From contig JAGWGA010000010.1 of NCBI GenBank assembly GCA_028867675.1, positions 1-53,495 of the forward strand: a stretch of DNA of 53,495 nt. Reading direction: 5' to 3'. This DNA is from Nitrososphaerota archaeon. Its GTDB lineage: Archaea > Thermoproteota > Nitrososphaeria > Nitrososphaerales > Nitrosopumilaceae. Below the pieces are notes generated by a model, which was not told where the DNA came from, did no database searches, and was given only the letters and a program-made list of their open reading frames with translations. The position numbers and the translations under genes are program-made. Shown piece after piece: positions 44,052 to 52,394 of this stretch. Position 1 is the first letter of the stretch. Every line of letters begins with the position of its first letter.

Positions 44052-45233
44052 CTAGCCTAGAATCGTCTCATACAATTTTAAAGTGTTTGATGCCATCTGC
44101 ATAGAGTTACAAGTATCATTTACCATCTTGTAGCCTGCTAATCCTAATTCGATTTTCATATTCGAATTCTTTAGAAGTTTTAAAATTGCCTCTGATAAAC
44201 CGGTATGGTCTTCTGGCTCTACAAGAAGGGCATTTTTTCCATCTTCAATAGTGTATGGAACTCCATGAGTTTTTGTACTGATTACAGCTTTTTTGAAGGC
44301 AAAACCTTCCAATGGAGTTAGTGGTGATAACTCCCACCTTGATGGCAAAACCAAAAATTCACATGCCTGATATGCAGCTATCACATCTTCTCTCGGAGGT
44401 TTTTTTATCACAATGACACTATCTCCAATATCTAAATCCTTAATCATTCTAAACATCTCAGATTCAAATCCAAAATCTACTCCCATAATTACTAATTTGA
44501 TATTCTGAGCCTCTGATTTGTTCTTGAGAAGTTCCCATGCTCTTAAAAGAACATCAACTCCTTTTACTTTATGGAATCTTCCAAGAAATAAAATAAAATT
44601 TTGGTTTATTGAGTATTTCTTTTTAAAATCTATGTTATTTGACTGCATGCTATCTAGATTGATTCCATTTTTAATAGTTGTAATTTTGGATTTGTCCTTA
44701 AATTGTTCAAAAATGTCTTTTTCATAATCATTTGCAACACTAATCTTTGAAGCTTGATTTATTATGAATTTCACCATAGGCATTTGTAGTTTGTAAATTA
44801 TTTTTTTAATAATGCTACCGCCGGTCAAATCAGGATGAGTAGTGAGACCTCCCTGATCTGATATCACAAGTGGAATTTTATGCCTCTTGGAAACTAATGC
44901 GGCTATTAATGATTGAAAACTCCTGATCCCTACAGTATGTATGATGTCAGGTTTGTCATTTTTAATTCGATTATACATACTAGGATTCACATAAAAAAGC
45001 TGGAATGAGAACCATACATGCGTTCGATTTATTTTGAATCCCTGAATTTCCTCTAATCTTGGAAGTTTTTTATTGAATGTCTTTGGATTATTGGCAAAAT
45101 CTAGATCTGTAGTATATATGGTAACATCATGACCAATTTTTGCTAATTCTCTTGCGATATCAACACACAAAAAGAGTATTCCTCCAAACTGTGTAGCAGG
45201 CAAAGATGCAGGACAAACAAGTGCAATTTTCAT
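44052..45233 (-). CDS. Family 4 glycosyltransferase (GT-B)
   Basis: The 393-residue protein starts MKIALVCPASLPATQFGGIL with the GT4 N-terminal loop. It has SVANDYEKDIF, FLGRFHKVKGVDVLL and the donor site EGFAFKKAVISTKTHGVPYTIEDGKNALL, split by conserved acidic residues. It is full length. Acceptor and donor are unknown. The start is ATG 45233. It lies 39 bases upstream of the second DegT gene on the same strand and may be its operon partner. Confidence 0.86.
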   Translation of the reverse strand: MKIALVCPASLPATQFGGILFLCVDIARELAKIGHDVTIYTTDLDFANNPKTFNKKLPRLEEIQGFKINRTHVWFSFQLFYVNPSMYNRIKNDKPDIIHTVGIRSFQSLIAALVSKRHKIPLVISDQGGLTTHPDLTGGSIIKKIIYKLQMPMVKFIINQASKISVANDYEKDIFEQFKDKSKITTIKNGINLDSMQSNNIDFKKKYSINQNFILFLGRFHKVKGVDVLLRAWELLKNKSEAQNIKLVIMGVDFGFESEMFRMIKDLDIGDSVIVIKKPPREDVIAAYQACEFLVLPSRWELSPLTPLEGFAFKKAVISTKTHGVPYTIEDGKNALLVEPEDHTGLSEAILKLLKNSNMKIELGLAGYKMVNDTCNSMQMASNTLKLYETILG

Positions 45234-45365
45234 TTTATGTACAATCTATCTGAAACTATGATGACTTTAATTGCTTTTAGTAAAAATATGCAAAGTATTC
45301 CCTTAGGTTTAAGATACAAACAACACCTTTATGTAAACTATGGTGGCTGAATTTGAATCATAACC

Positions 45366-46181
45366 ATGAATAATCTGTCATTTCTTCTGTCTGTTTTGAA
45401 ATATTCGATTACTCATCCAGGTGTAGGACGAGAACTGTTAAAATCAAAATACCAAACATGGGACGATTCTAGAAAAAAATACTCGATTTTTGATTATAAT
45501 AGTAAAAAAATGGAGCTTGATGAAATACTCGAAAGATTATTTCCAGAACTAAAAGGCTCATTTTCAGATCTTGAAAAAAACACAATTAATCTACAAAACC
45601 ACACACGTATTTTCTTTGATAAAATTAAAGACATCGATTATCCTTCACACACAAAACCTTATCCTATAGAATATACTTTGGATAACACTAGTGGTTTTTT
45701 TCTATATGTTTTGTGCAAGTTGTTAAAACCTGATACAGTTGTCGAAACTGGGGTTGCGTATGGGTCAAGTAGCATGTATATCCTTCAAGCACTGTCTGAA
45801 AATAACAAGGGAACATTATATTCAATTGATTTTGCATTCAGCCCATGGCAATCTGAAAAAATGATCGGAGCAGCAATTCCTGATGACTTGCGTAAAAATT
45901 GGAAGTTAATCTTTGGACCCTCATCACAAGAACTACCGAAATTACTGCCGACAATTAGTCCAATAGATGTGTTTTTTCATGACAGTCTGCATACTTTCAA
46001 AAATATGACTTCTGAATTTGAGACAGCATGGCCTCACATAAAGAAAGGTGGATTTTTGATATCTGATGATATTTCAGGTAACAATGCTTTCTACAAATTT
46101 TATTCCAAATTGAATCTAGACCCTTTCGTATTGCCACAAAAATCATCGCCGAATTCTTTTTTAGGAATTCTTCAAAAATAA
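45366..46181 (+). CDS. Class I SAM-dependent methyltransferase (Methyltransf_24-like)
   Basis: The 271-residue protein has the SAM motif VVETGVAYGSSSMYILQAL, the acidic strand LYSIDFAF and VFFHDSLHTFKNMTSEFETAW, a pattern of the Methyltransf_24/cephalosporin-hydroxylase-like group found in glycan and antibiotic clusters. The first 100 residues are specific to this protein. The start is ATG 45366 with CTTTATGTAA 30-39 bases upstream as TATA box. It is a monocistronic gene, convergent with the second FkbM gene. Confidence 0.75.
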   Translation: MNNLSFLLSVLKYSITHPGVGRELLKSKYQTWDDSRKKYSIFDYNSKKMELDEILERLFPELKGSFSDLEKNTINLQNHTRIFFDKIKDIDYPSHTKPYPIEYTLDNTSGFFLYVLCKLLKPDTVVETGVAYGSSSMYILQALSENNKGTLYSIDFAFSPWQSEKMIGAAIPDDLRKNWKLIFGPSSQELPKLLPTISPIDVFFHDSLHTFKNMTSEFETAWPHIKKGGFLISDDISGNNAFYKFYSKLNLDPFVLPQKSSPNSFLGILQK

Positions 46182-46201
46182 TAACTATAATTATATTTAT
46201 T

Positions 46202-46972
46202 TTACCTTATTGCATACAAAAATCCAATACTGTTAGAAATATCTCTGGATTCTGTTTTATATGATAGGGAAGTTAATTTTTTAATCATGTTTTCTAACAA
46301 TTGTGGTTTTTCATCAATAAAATGATATTCAATACACATTTTTTTTATTTTATCAAAATACTTGATGTCAAGCGAATCTATTATTTCATATTCTACACCT
46401 TCACAGTCTAGCTTTATAAAATCACATTTTTCTAATTTGTTTGAATCAATAACTTCTTTTAGTGAAGTTGATTGGATCTGAATTGATTTTGTACCAGAAA
46501 TGAACATGCTGTGGCCTGATTCGTCCTCATTAAGATAAATTTTAACTTCGCCTATTTTTTGTGATACAGCACTGTTGAATGGTTTTACATTTGTTATATT
46601 ATTGAGTTTCAAATTATCTACCAACAAATTGTAATTTTCCTTTACTGGTTCAAAGCACAAAATTTTTCCGGATTTGCAGAATTGTGATGCATATAGTGCA
46701 AATAAACCAATATGTGCTCCTATGTCTATAATTGTATCATTATCATGAATTTCAAAACCTGGTTTGTTATATTCTTGCAAAAGCCATACATGAGTAAATG
46801 CCATTAAATCAGTTGAATCAACTCTTAATTTTATTTTGATTCCAGATTTTGTTTCTAGTATGTAATATTGCGATTTAATCCAACCTAGATAGATGAAAAT
46901 GTATGCGTACCAATTTTTGATTATTTTAGTAGCTTGAATTAAAATCTTCAACTTTTCCAGAGTTTTGGTCAA
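46202..46972 (-). CDS. FkbM family methyltransferase (2)
   Basis: The 256-residue protein has TIIDIGAHIGLFALYASQF as SAM loop, CFEPVKENYNLL, and the FkbM signature CDFIKLDCEGVEYEIID. A hydrophobic N-terminal stretch (NWYAYIFIYLGWI) may attach it to the membrane. It is divergent from the SDR gene at 47058 and convergent with the Methyltransf_24-like gene. It likely O-methylates a glycan sugar; sequence differs strongly from the FkbM protein at 24825-25601. Confidence 0.82.
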   Translation of the reverse strand: MTKTLEKLKILIQATKIIKNWYAYIFIYLGWIKSQYYILETKSGIKIKLRVDSTDLMAFTHVWLLQEYNKPGFEIHDNDTIIDIGAHIGLFALYASQFCKSGKILCFEPVKENYNLLVDNLKLNNITNVKPFNSAVSQKIGEVKIYLNEDESGHSMFISGTKSIQIQSTSLKEVIDSNKLEKCDFIKLDCEGVEYEIIDSLDIKYFDKIKKMCIEYHFIDEKPQLLENMIKKLTSLSYKTESRDISNSIGFLYAIR

Positions 46973-47057
46973 CTAGGTTTAATGTAACCATGTTTCGTTA
47001 AATAGCTAACGATAATGGAATGAACTTTTAATTAGCAATTCTAATAGATTTAGATCT

Positions 47058-47993
47058 ATGAAAATTATGATTACTGGTGGTTCTGGCTTTATTGGAAGCC
47101 ATCTATGTGATGAATTTCTTAAAGATAATCATGAAGTAATAGTCTTGACAAAAACCAATTCCTCACTACATAATTTGTCTCATATATCAAAACAAATACT
47201 AATTGAAAGAATTGATGTTACAGACTTTGATAAACTGGGAAAAAGCATCGAAAAAAACATGCCTGATGTATTAATTCATCTAGCAGGTGAAACATCACAT
47301 TCAAAATCATTTGAAAATCCGCTATATGACGTTGATGTAAATGCCAAATCAACATTATTTCTACTTGAAAAAATACGACAGATATGCCCAAAATGTAAAT
47401 TTATTCTAGGAAGTACCTTTATTGTAATAGGAAAACCCGAAACATTACCAGTAACAGAAGATACTCCCTGTAATCCTACTACCATCTACGGTACAAACAG
47501 ATTGGCAAGTGAACATTATTGTAAAATATATCATAATGTGTATGGTTTGAATACTCTTGTCTTTAGAATTACAAATTCATATGGTCCAAGAGAGCAGGTT
47601 ATCCCCACTAAAAATGCAGTGAATTTTTTGATTTACAAAGCTTTCAAAAATGAAGATATATCAATTTACAATAAAGGTGAATTCTTCCGTGATATTGTCT
47701 ACATATCAGATGTTGTATCTGGAATAAAGACAATCATGCTAAAGGGTAAACCTGGAAATTTGTATTGGATATCATCTGCAAAGAAAACATGGTTTTATGA
47801 GTTAGGCAAATGGCTAAACGAACTCACAAAAGCAGAGGTAAAGTATGTGGAAAGTCCACAGTATACAAAAAAAGTTGATGTTGGTAATTTTGTAGTGGAT
47901 AACTCTAAACTAAGGTCGTTAGGATGGGAAGCCAAAGTATCTGTAAAAGATGGAATTCAAAAAACTCTGGAATTTTTTAAATCACTGAATTAA
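47058..47993 (+). CDS. NAD-dependent epimerase/dehydratase (extended SDR) with Lys-to-Arg change in the active-site motif
   Basis: The 311-residue protein has the cofactor loop GGSGFIGSHL at 7-16, LAGETSHSKS, GSTFIVIGKPETLPVTEDTP and a complete C-terminal domain (FRDIVYISDVVSGI). The YxxxK motif reads Y144-G-T-N-R148, so arginine replaces the usual lysine. This may alter or remove activity, or mark a subfamily with a different mechanism. The substrate is presumably a nucleotide sugar. The start is ATG 47058, with ACTTTTAATTA about 25-33 bases upstream as a possible TATA box. Confidence 0.8.
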   Translation: MKIMITGGSGFIGSHLCDEFLKDNHEVIVLTKTNSSLHNLSHISKQILIERIDVTDFDKLGKSIEKNMPDVLIHLAGETSHSKSFENPLYDVDVNAKSTLFLLEKIRQICPKCKFILGSTFIVIGKPETLPVTEDTPCNPTTIYGTNRLASEHYCKIYHNVYGLNTLVFRITNSYGPREQVIPTKNAVNFLIYKAFKNEDISIYNKGEFFRDIVYISDVVSGIKTIMLKGKPGNLYWISSAKKTWFYELGKWLNELTKAEVKYVESPQYTKKVDVGNFVVDNSKLRSLGWEAKVSVKDGIQKTLEFFKSLN

Positions 47994-48022
47994 AATTCAA
48001 ATCTTTTGTGCTATGTAATTTA

Positions 48023-48859
48023 CTACACTAAACCTTGAGAGATAAAACGGCTAAACGAAGTAAATTTGAATTTTTTAATTATTCTATCTAATCGTTTTAA
48101 TGTATTTCCAAGATTATAGTAGGTTACAAAATTTTCAAGAAAAGATAATGGTACCTTAGGCATAAATTCTGGCGTTAGCTCCCATGAATGAATGTAGAAT
48201 GTAGCAGGAAAGTTATTGGAATTGATGTTCTTAATTGCATTTTCAATTACTCTTAGAGGTAATAATCTTAGATAAAATCCTCCACAGGCAGGAATAGTTC
48301 TTCCAAAGATTTTGGTTGTCAAAAGAGGAAATTCTAATAATTTTCCTTCAGAATTGTTTTTTTCTATGTTTTTACTATTGATTCTATATGGAACAGTCGG
48401 TGCGTTAGGGAGTCCGTATAATCTTGTCTTTGCTGGAACAATACTGCTGTCGTATTGATAACCTGCATCTTCAAGTGCATCGATTGCCCAGGCGCTTGTT
48501 TGATTCAAAGAAAAAGTTGGAGCCCTAAAACCCTTTGATTTCTTAGATGTCAAAATATCAAATTTTTTAATCTCATCAGAAAATTTCTCTTTAAAGTTTG
48601 GTGAATCGAGTCTTGTATGATACATTGTGTGAAATCCGATCTCATGGCCTCCAGCTAAAATCTTGTCTAACAGATCTGGCTTTGATTCTAATAATTCTCC
48701 AACCATAAAAAAAGTTGCGTACGTTTCATTTTTTCTTAACCATTCTAATATCTTGTCAATACCATTAACAACAGTTGGTTTGTTATCTTTTGTTGTAAGA
48801 TGTCGTTGAATAAATTCAGGATGATACCAATCTTCAAAATCTATTCCTAGTAGATTCAA
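48023..48859 (-). CDS. Polysaccharide deacetylase (NodB domain, XrtA/DUF3473-associated type)
   Basis: The 278-residue protein starts LLGIDFEDWYHPE, the start typical of exosortase-linked polysaccharide deacetylases. Metal ligands are visible: the aspartates of DFED at 7-10 and H77/H81 in HEIGFHTMYH. GFRAPTFSLNQTSAWAIDALEDAGYQYDSS follows in two conserved blocks, and the C-terminal FPATFYIHSWELTPE is the expected last motif. It removes N-acetyl groups from sugar residues. There is no signal peptide, so it may act in the cytoplasm on lipid-linked intermediates. The start is TTG 48859. Confidence 0.82.
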   Translation of the reverse strand: MNLLGIDFEDWYHPEFIQRHLTTKDNKPTVVNGIDKILEWLRKNETYATFFMVGELLESKPDLLDKILAGGHEIGFHTMYHTRLDSPNFKEKFSDEIKKFDILTSKKSKGFRAPTFSLNQTSAWAIDALEDAGYQYDSSIVPAKTRLYGLPNAPTVPYRINSKNIEKNNSEGKLLEFPLLTTKIFGRTIPACGGFYLRLLPLRVIENAIKNINSNNFPATFYIHSWELTPEFMPKVPLSFLENFVTYYNLGNTLKRLDRIIKKFKFTSFSRFISQGLV

Positions 48860-48926
48860 TTCACGATTCCTTCTATTGGATTAAAATTAATCGTTTTGTA
48901 TAAAACTTGGTAGATCATCTCTATAG

Positions 48927-49463
48927 TTAATGTTCTATTTTTTTTATGACACGAGCTGGATTACCCATTACTACACAATAATCCGGTATGTCTTCAAAAA
49001 CAACACTGCCTGCTCCGACAATGGAATTTTCACCAATTGTGACTCCCGCAGTTATTATTGAACCTGGAAATAAAACTGCTCCAGATTTTATTGTGACCTG
49101 CTCTACCTTGCGAGGATAGATTCCTTTCTTTAAAAATAGATTAGCTGTAGGATTGGCATGTGCAAAGATTAAGGCATTTGAACCAATTGTAACATTGTTT
49201 TCTATCTTAACTAAACTGGGATAAACTAAATCAATCATAACATAAGGGGAAATATGGCAATTCTTGCCAATTTTTACTCCTCTTGCCTTCTGCATTTTGA
49301 TTGCAAATCCTGAGCTTGGACAAGAATATGCTAGAGAATGCAGTATCCATGTCCTTAAGAACTTCAGTTTTAATATGAAATGACCGCATGAACCCTTGTA
49401 GCCATAAAATTCCATTATCTCATTTTCATTTAGAGTAGAAGTATCCTCCACAATATCTGTCAT
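48927..49463 (-). CDS. Hexapeptide-repeat acyltransferase (WbbJ/maa-like)
   Basis: The 178-residue protein has an N-terminal part containing HSLAYSCPSSGFAIKMQKARG, then left-handed beta-helix repeats (VKIGKNCHISPYVMIDLV, IENNVTIGSNALIFAHA, TIKSGAVLFPGSIITAGVTIGENSIVGAGSVV in parts) and the end PDYCVVMGNPARVIKKI. Such enzymes O- or N-acylate sugars from acyl-CoA or acyl-ACP. The start is ATG 49463. It is divergent from the FkbH-ACP operon with 103 bases between them, making it one of two candidate users of the ACP-bound group. Confidence 0.83.
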   Translation of the reverse strand: MTDIVEDTSTLNENEIMEFYGYKGSCGHFILKLKFLRTWILHSLAYSCPSSGFAIKMQKARGVKIGKNCHISPYVMIDLVYPSLVKIENNVTIGSNALIFAHANPTANLFLKKGIYPRKVEQVTIKSGAVLFPGSIITAGVTIGENSIVGAGSVVFEDIPDYCVVMGNPARVIKKIEH

Positions 49464-49536
49464 ATACTTAAGAAGAAGAATGAAGTCTTAATCTAAAACC
49501 TTTCTAAGAAGAAATACTGACAAGAATGAACTAATA

Positions 49537-49547
49537 GAAATTTATTG
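49537..49547 (+). promoter_or_regulatory. TATA box of the FkbH-ACP-MaoC-AcpS operon
   Basis: GAAATTTATTG lies 20-30 bases before the ATG at 49567, correct spacing for a leaderless transcript. Confidence 0.5.
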
Positions 49548-49566
49548 CCAAAATGAGGTATAACAC

Positions 49567-51321
49567 ATGCCTATGGAGCCAAAATTATCTCATTATATTA
49601 ATGCTGCAAGTACTCTGGACACTAGTAACCTTGAGAAAAAAATACGCATTGGGATACTTGGAAGCTTTACATTAAATGGTCTTGAAGAGATATTACAAGT
49701 AAAATGCGCTGAGAAAAAAATAAGTGCTTCCATTTTTGTTTCAGGGTATAATCAATATAATCAAGATATTCTAAATGACAAAAGTAATCTCTACGATTTT
49801 TCACCAGACATCACCTTTCTAATACTGGATACAAGAAGTATCCTTGGAAATTTTTTTTATACTGTTTACTCATTATCTGTAGATCAAAGAAAAGAGTTGA
49901 TTGAGAAAAAGTCTGAGGAAATTATAAATCTATTACAAATTTTTACAAAAAAATCAAAATCAAAACTAGTTGTAACAAACTTGAGTATACCAACTTACTC
50001 TCCATATGGAATATGTGAGACAAAAGCAGAATTTGGTTTGGTGGAAATGGTAATTAATCTTAATTCAAAATTGGTTAATTATGCCAAAGATAATCCGTCT
50101 GTATACGTGTATGATTTCAATGGATTTGTCACACGTTTTGGGGAATCAAATATTTTTGATTTTCGTCAATTCTTCTTTGGAGATATTAAAATCAATTTAG
50201 AATTCCTACCTACATTTGCGGAGGACTTGATGGGATATGTAAAAGCGATGATGGGAATAAACAAAAAATGCATTGTACTTGATCTTGATAATACTCTTTG
50301 GGGAGGTATAGTAGGTGAAGATGGGTTTAATGGAATAAAATTAGGTCCTACTGCTCCAGGTAATGCCTATGTCGAGTTTCAGCGTTCTATACTCGCACTA
50401 AATCAGAGGGGAATTATTTTGGCCATAAATAGTAAAAATAATGAGGATGAGGCGCTTGAAGTATTACGAAATCATCCTCACATGATCCTACGTGAAGAAA
50501 ACTTTGCAAGTATTAGAATAAACTGGAATGATAAAGTATCTAATATGAAAGAAATTGCAGAGGAATTGAATATTGGACTAGATAGTATGGCGTTCTTTGA
50601 TGATGATCCGGTAAACAGAGAATACATGACTTTGAATTTACCGGAGGTTCTAACGGTAAACCTACCATCTGACCCTGCTCTGTACGCTTCAACTTTATAC
50701 TACATTAGCGATTTTAACGTGCTCAAGATAACTGATGAGGACATAAAACGAAAAGATATGTATCTTCAAGAGAAAAAAAGGAAAGATTTTGAAAAAGATG
50801 CAACTAACCTTGAAGACTTTATAAAACAACTTGATGTAAAACTCAAGATAAAAAAGGCAGATCAGTTTACCATTCCAAGAATATCACAACTCACACTAAA
50901 GACAAACCAATTCAATTTAACAACTAAAAGATATCAAGAAGAAGAGATAAGACAATTTTCCCAAGATGGGAATATGTTGGTAGGATGTGCTCAAGTTGAG
51001 GACAAGTTTGGTGATAATGGTATAACTGGTGTATTTATTGTAAAAAAAGAGAATACCAAAGAGTGGATGATTGATACTTTTCTTCTAAGCTGTAGAGTAA
51101 TGGGACGAGAAATTGAAAAGGGAATATTATCTCATATAATAAACAAGGCTAGTGAAAATAAAATTGAACGTCTAAAAGCACAATTTGTTCCAACCAAGAA
51201 AAATAAACCTGTAGAAAATTTTCTACCTGACTGTGGATTTCATAAGGAAGGTGATTATTGGGTTTATCCAATAAATTCTTCATTTAAGGTTCCAGATTAC
51301 CTAGGAATTAGTGTGGAATAA
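49567..51321 (+). CDS. fkbH: FkbH-like HAD-superfamily protein (subfamily IIIC) with C-terminal GNAT domain
   Basis: FkbH proteins take 1,3-bisphosphoglycerate, remove phosphate and load a glyceryl unit on an acyl carrier protein; relatives in sugar clusters may load other hydroxyacids. The 584-residue protein has an N-terminal SGNH-like half (about 1-225), the HAD domain with the nucleophile D239 in VLDLDNTLWGGIVGEDG, NSKNNEDEA and FFDDDPVNRE, and a C-terminal GNAT-like domain (CAQVEDKFGDNGITGVF; SCRVMGREIEKGIL). Length is typical. The start is ATG 49567 (ATG 49573 possible). Its stop codon overlaps the ACP start by one base, strongly implying joint function. Confidence 0.88.
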   Translation: MPMEPKLSHYINAASTLDTSNLEKKIRIGILGSFTLNGLEEILQVKCAEKKISASIFVSGYNQYNQDILNDKSNLYDFSPDITFLILDTRSILGNFFYTVYSLSVDQRKELIEKKSEEIINLLQIFTKKSKSKLVVTNLSIPTYSPYGICETKAEFGLVEMVINLNSKLVNYAKDNPSVYVYDFNGFVTRFGESNIFDFRQFFFGDIKINLEFLPTFAEDLMGYVKAMMGINKKCIVLDLDNTLWGGIVGEDGFNGIKLGPTAPGNAYVEFQRSILALNQRGIILAINSKNNEDEALEVLRNHPHMILREENFASIRINWNDKVSNMKEIAEELNIGLDSMAFFDDDPVNREYMTLNLPEVLTVNLPSDPALYASTLYYISDFNVLKITDEDIKRKDMYLQEKKRKDFEKDATNLEDFIKQLDVKLKIKKADQFTIPRISQLTLKTNQFNLTTKRYQEEEIRQFSQDGNMLVGCAQVEDKFGDNGITGVFIVKKENTKEWMIDTFLLSCRVMGREIEKGILSHIINKASENKIERLKAQFVPTKKNKPVENFLPDCGFHKEGDYWVYPINSSFKVPDYLGISVE

Positions 51322-51560
51322 TGTCCAAAAGACTCTATGATCTCATTGGTAAGGTAATGAATGTGCCAGTATCTCAAATTAATGATAATTCTGGTCCTGA
51401 ATCAATTGAGAGCTGGACATCATTCAATGGCTATGTTTTATTGTATGAACTGGAACATGAATTTAATGTAAAATTTACTATGGAGGAAGCCATTGATGTT
51501 AAGACAATCTCCGATATTAAACGGCATTTGCAAAATCATGGAGTAGTATTTAATGACTGA
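51321..51560 (+). CDS. Acyl carrier protein
   Basis: The 79-residue acidic protein has the four-helix ACP pattern: an N-terminal helix, then GPESIESWTSFNGYVLLYELEHEFNV in two parts, ISDIKRHL at the end. The phosphopantetheine serine is S34 in WTSFNG, where most ACPs of this FkbH-linked type have W-D-S-L. The start ATG 51321 overlaps the fkbH stop, and its end overlaps the MaoC gene by eight bases, so three genes are translationally coupled. A dedicated holo-ACP synthase is encoded 450 bases downstream. Its cargo is unknown; a glyceryl or short hydroxyacyl thioester is the best guess. Confidence 0.87.
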   Translation: MSKRLYDLIGKVMNVPVSQINDNSGPESIESWTSFNGYVLLYELEHEFNVKFTMEEAIDVKTISDIKRHLQNHGVVFND

Positions 51561-51978
51561 AATGTGTGAAGAACACAAATTAGAAGAAATTCAAATAGGA
51601 CAGAAAAAATTTTTTTCTGTTAAAATAACAGAATCATTAGTGAATGAATTTGCAAAGATCTCCGGTGATTTTAATCCATTGCACATGGATGAGCAATATG
51701 CAAAATCGACAAACTTTCAGAGACGAGTATGTCATGGTATGCTTTTGGCATCATTCTTTTCTAAAATGATTGGCATGTATCTGCCTGGAAAAAATGCTTT
51801 ATATTTTTCGCAGACTCTAAATTTCAGATTACCTTGTTTCATACAAGATAATGTGACTGTAGAGGGAGAAGTGCTTGAGAAGAGCCTGGCAAGTAGAATG
51901 CTTACTCTTAAAACCGTAATAAATAATGAAGACGGAAAATGTCTAGTAGACGGAATTGCCAAAGTTTTAGTAAGATAA
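51553..51978 (+). CDS. MaoC-like (R)-specific enoyl-thioester hydratase
   Basis: This hot-dog-fold enzyme adds or removes water at a 2-enoyl thioester. The 141-residue protein shows the complete (R)-hydratase signature in FAKISGDFNPLHMDEQYA, with catalytic D39 and H44, then CHGMLLASFFSKMIG and an overhang LNFRLPCFIQDNVTVEGEV typical of the family. Many relatives act on CoA esters in 3-hydroxybutyrate/crotonyl metabolism; here the coupling to the ACP gene argues for an acyl-ACP substrate. The start is ATG 51553 (ATG 51562 possible). Confidence 0.87.
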   Translation: MTEMCEEHKLEEIQIGQKKFFSVKITESLVNEFAKISGDFNPLHMDEQYAKSTNFQRRVCHGMLLASFFSKMIGMYLPGKNALYFSQTLNFRLPCFIQDNVTVEGEVLEKSLASRMLTLKTVINNEDGKCLVDGIAKVLVR

Positions 51979-52010
51979 TAAATCATTATTTCAAAAATAG
52001 ATGAAAATTT

Positions 52011-52394
52011 ATGATTGAAAAGTTTGGTATTGGAATAGATATTGTTGATGTAGCATCATTTGAGAAGATTCCATATTCATCCAAACGAGGATTCTATGAA
52101 AAAATATTCTTGCCCTCAGAAATAAAATACTGTCTAAAATACAAAAATCCATATGAAAGATTTGCAGGAAAATTTGCAATAAAAGAAGCAGTAAAAAAAT
52201 CAATTAGTGAGAATGTATCCCCGCTTAAAATCTTGGTATCTCACTCAAACTCAAAACCAAAAGTTGATTTGATAGGAATGAAAAAAACGAATTACACCTT
52301 CATTGCTTCTATTAGTCATGACAAAAAACTTGCTGTTGGTGTAGTTTTAGCAGAAAAAATAAAAAGTAAAACTAAGACAAAATCGAATTCTTAG
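52011..52394 (+). CDS. acpS: AcpS-type 4'-phosphopantetheinyl transferase (holo-ACP synthase)
   Basis: This enzyme moves phosphopantetheine from CoA to the ACP serine. The 127-residue protein has both AcpS motifs: FGIGIDIVDVASFEK with the magnesium ligand D10, and ERFAGKFAIKEAVKKS with E59, plus the C-terminal FIASISHDKKLAVGVVL. Length is normal. The start is ATG 52011, 32 bases after the MaoC gene, so it is the last gene of the operon. Its presence shows that the ACP is meant to be functional. The 3' end overlaps the convergent glycosyltransferase gene by 23 bases. Confidence 0.87.
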   Translation: MIEKFGIGIDIVDVASFEKIPYSSKRGFYEKIFLPSEIKYCLKYKNPYERFAGKFAIKEAVKKSISENVSPLKILVSHSNSKPKVDLIGMKKTNYTFIASISHDKKLAVGVVLAEKIKSKTKTKSNS

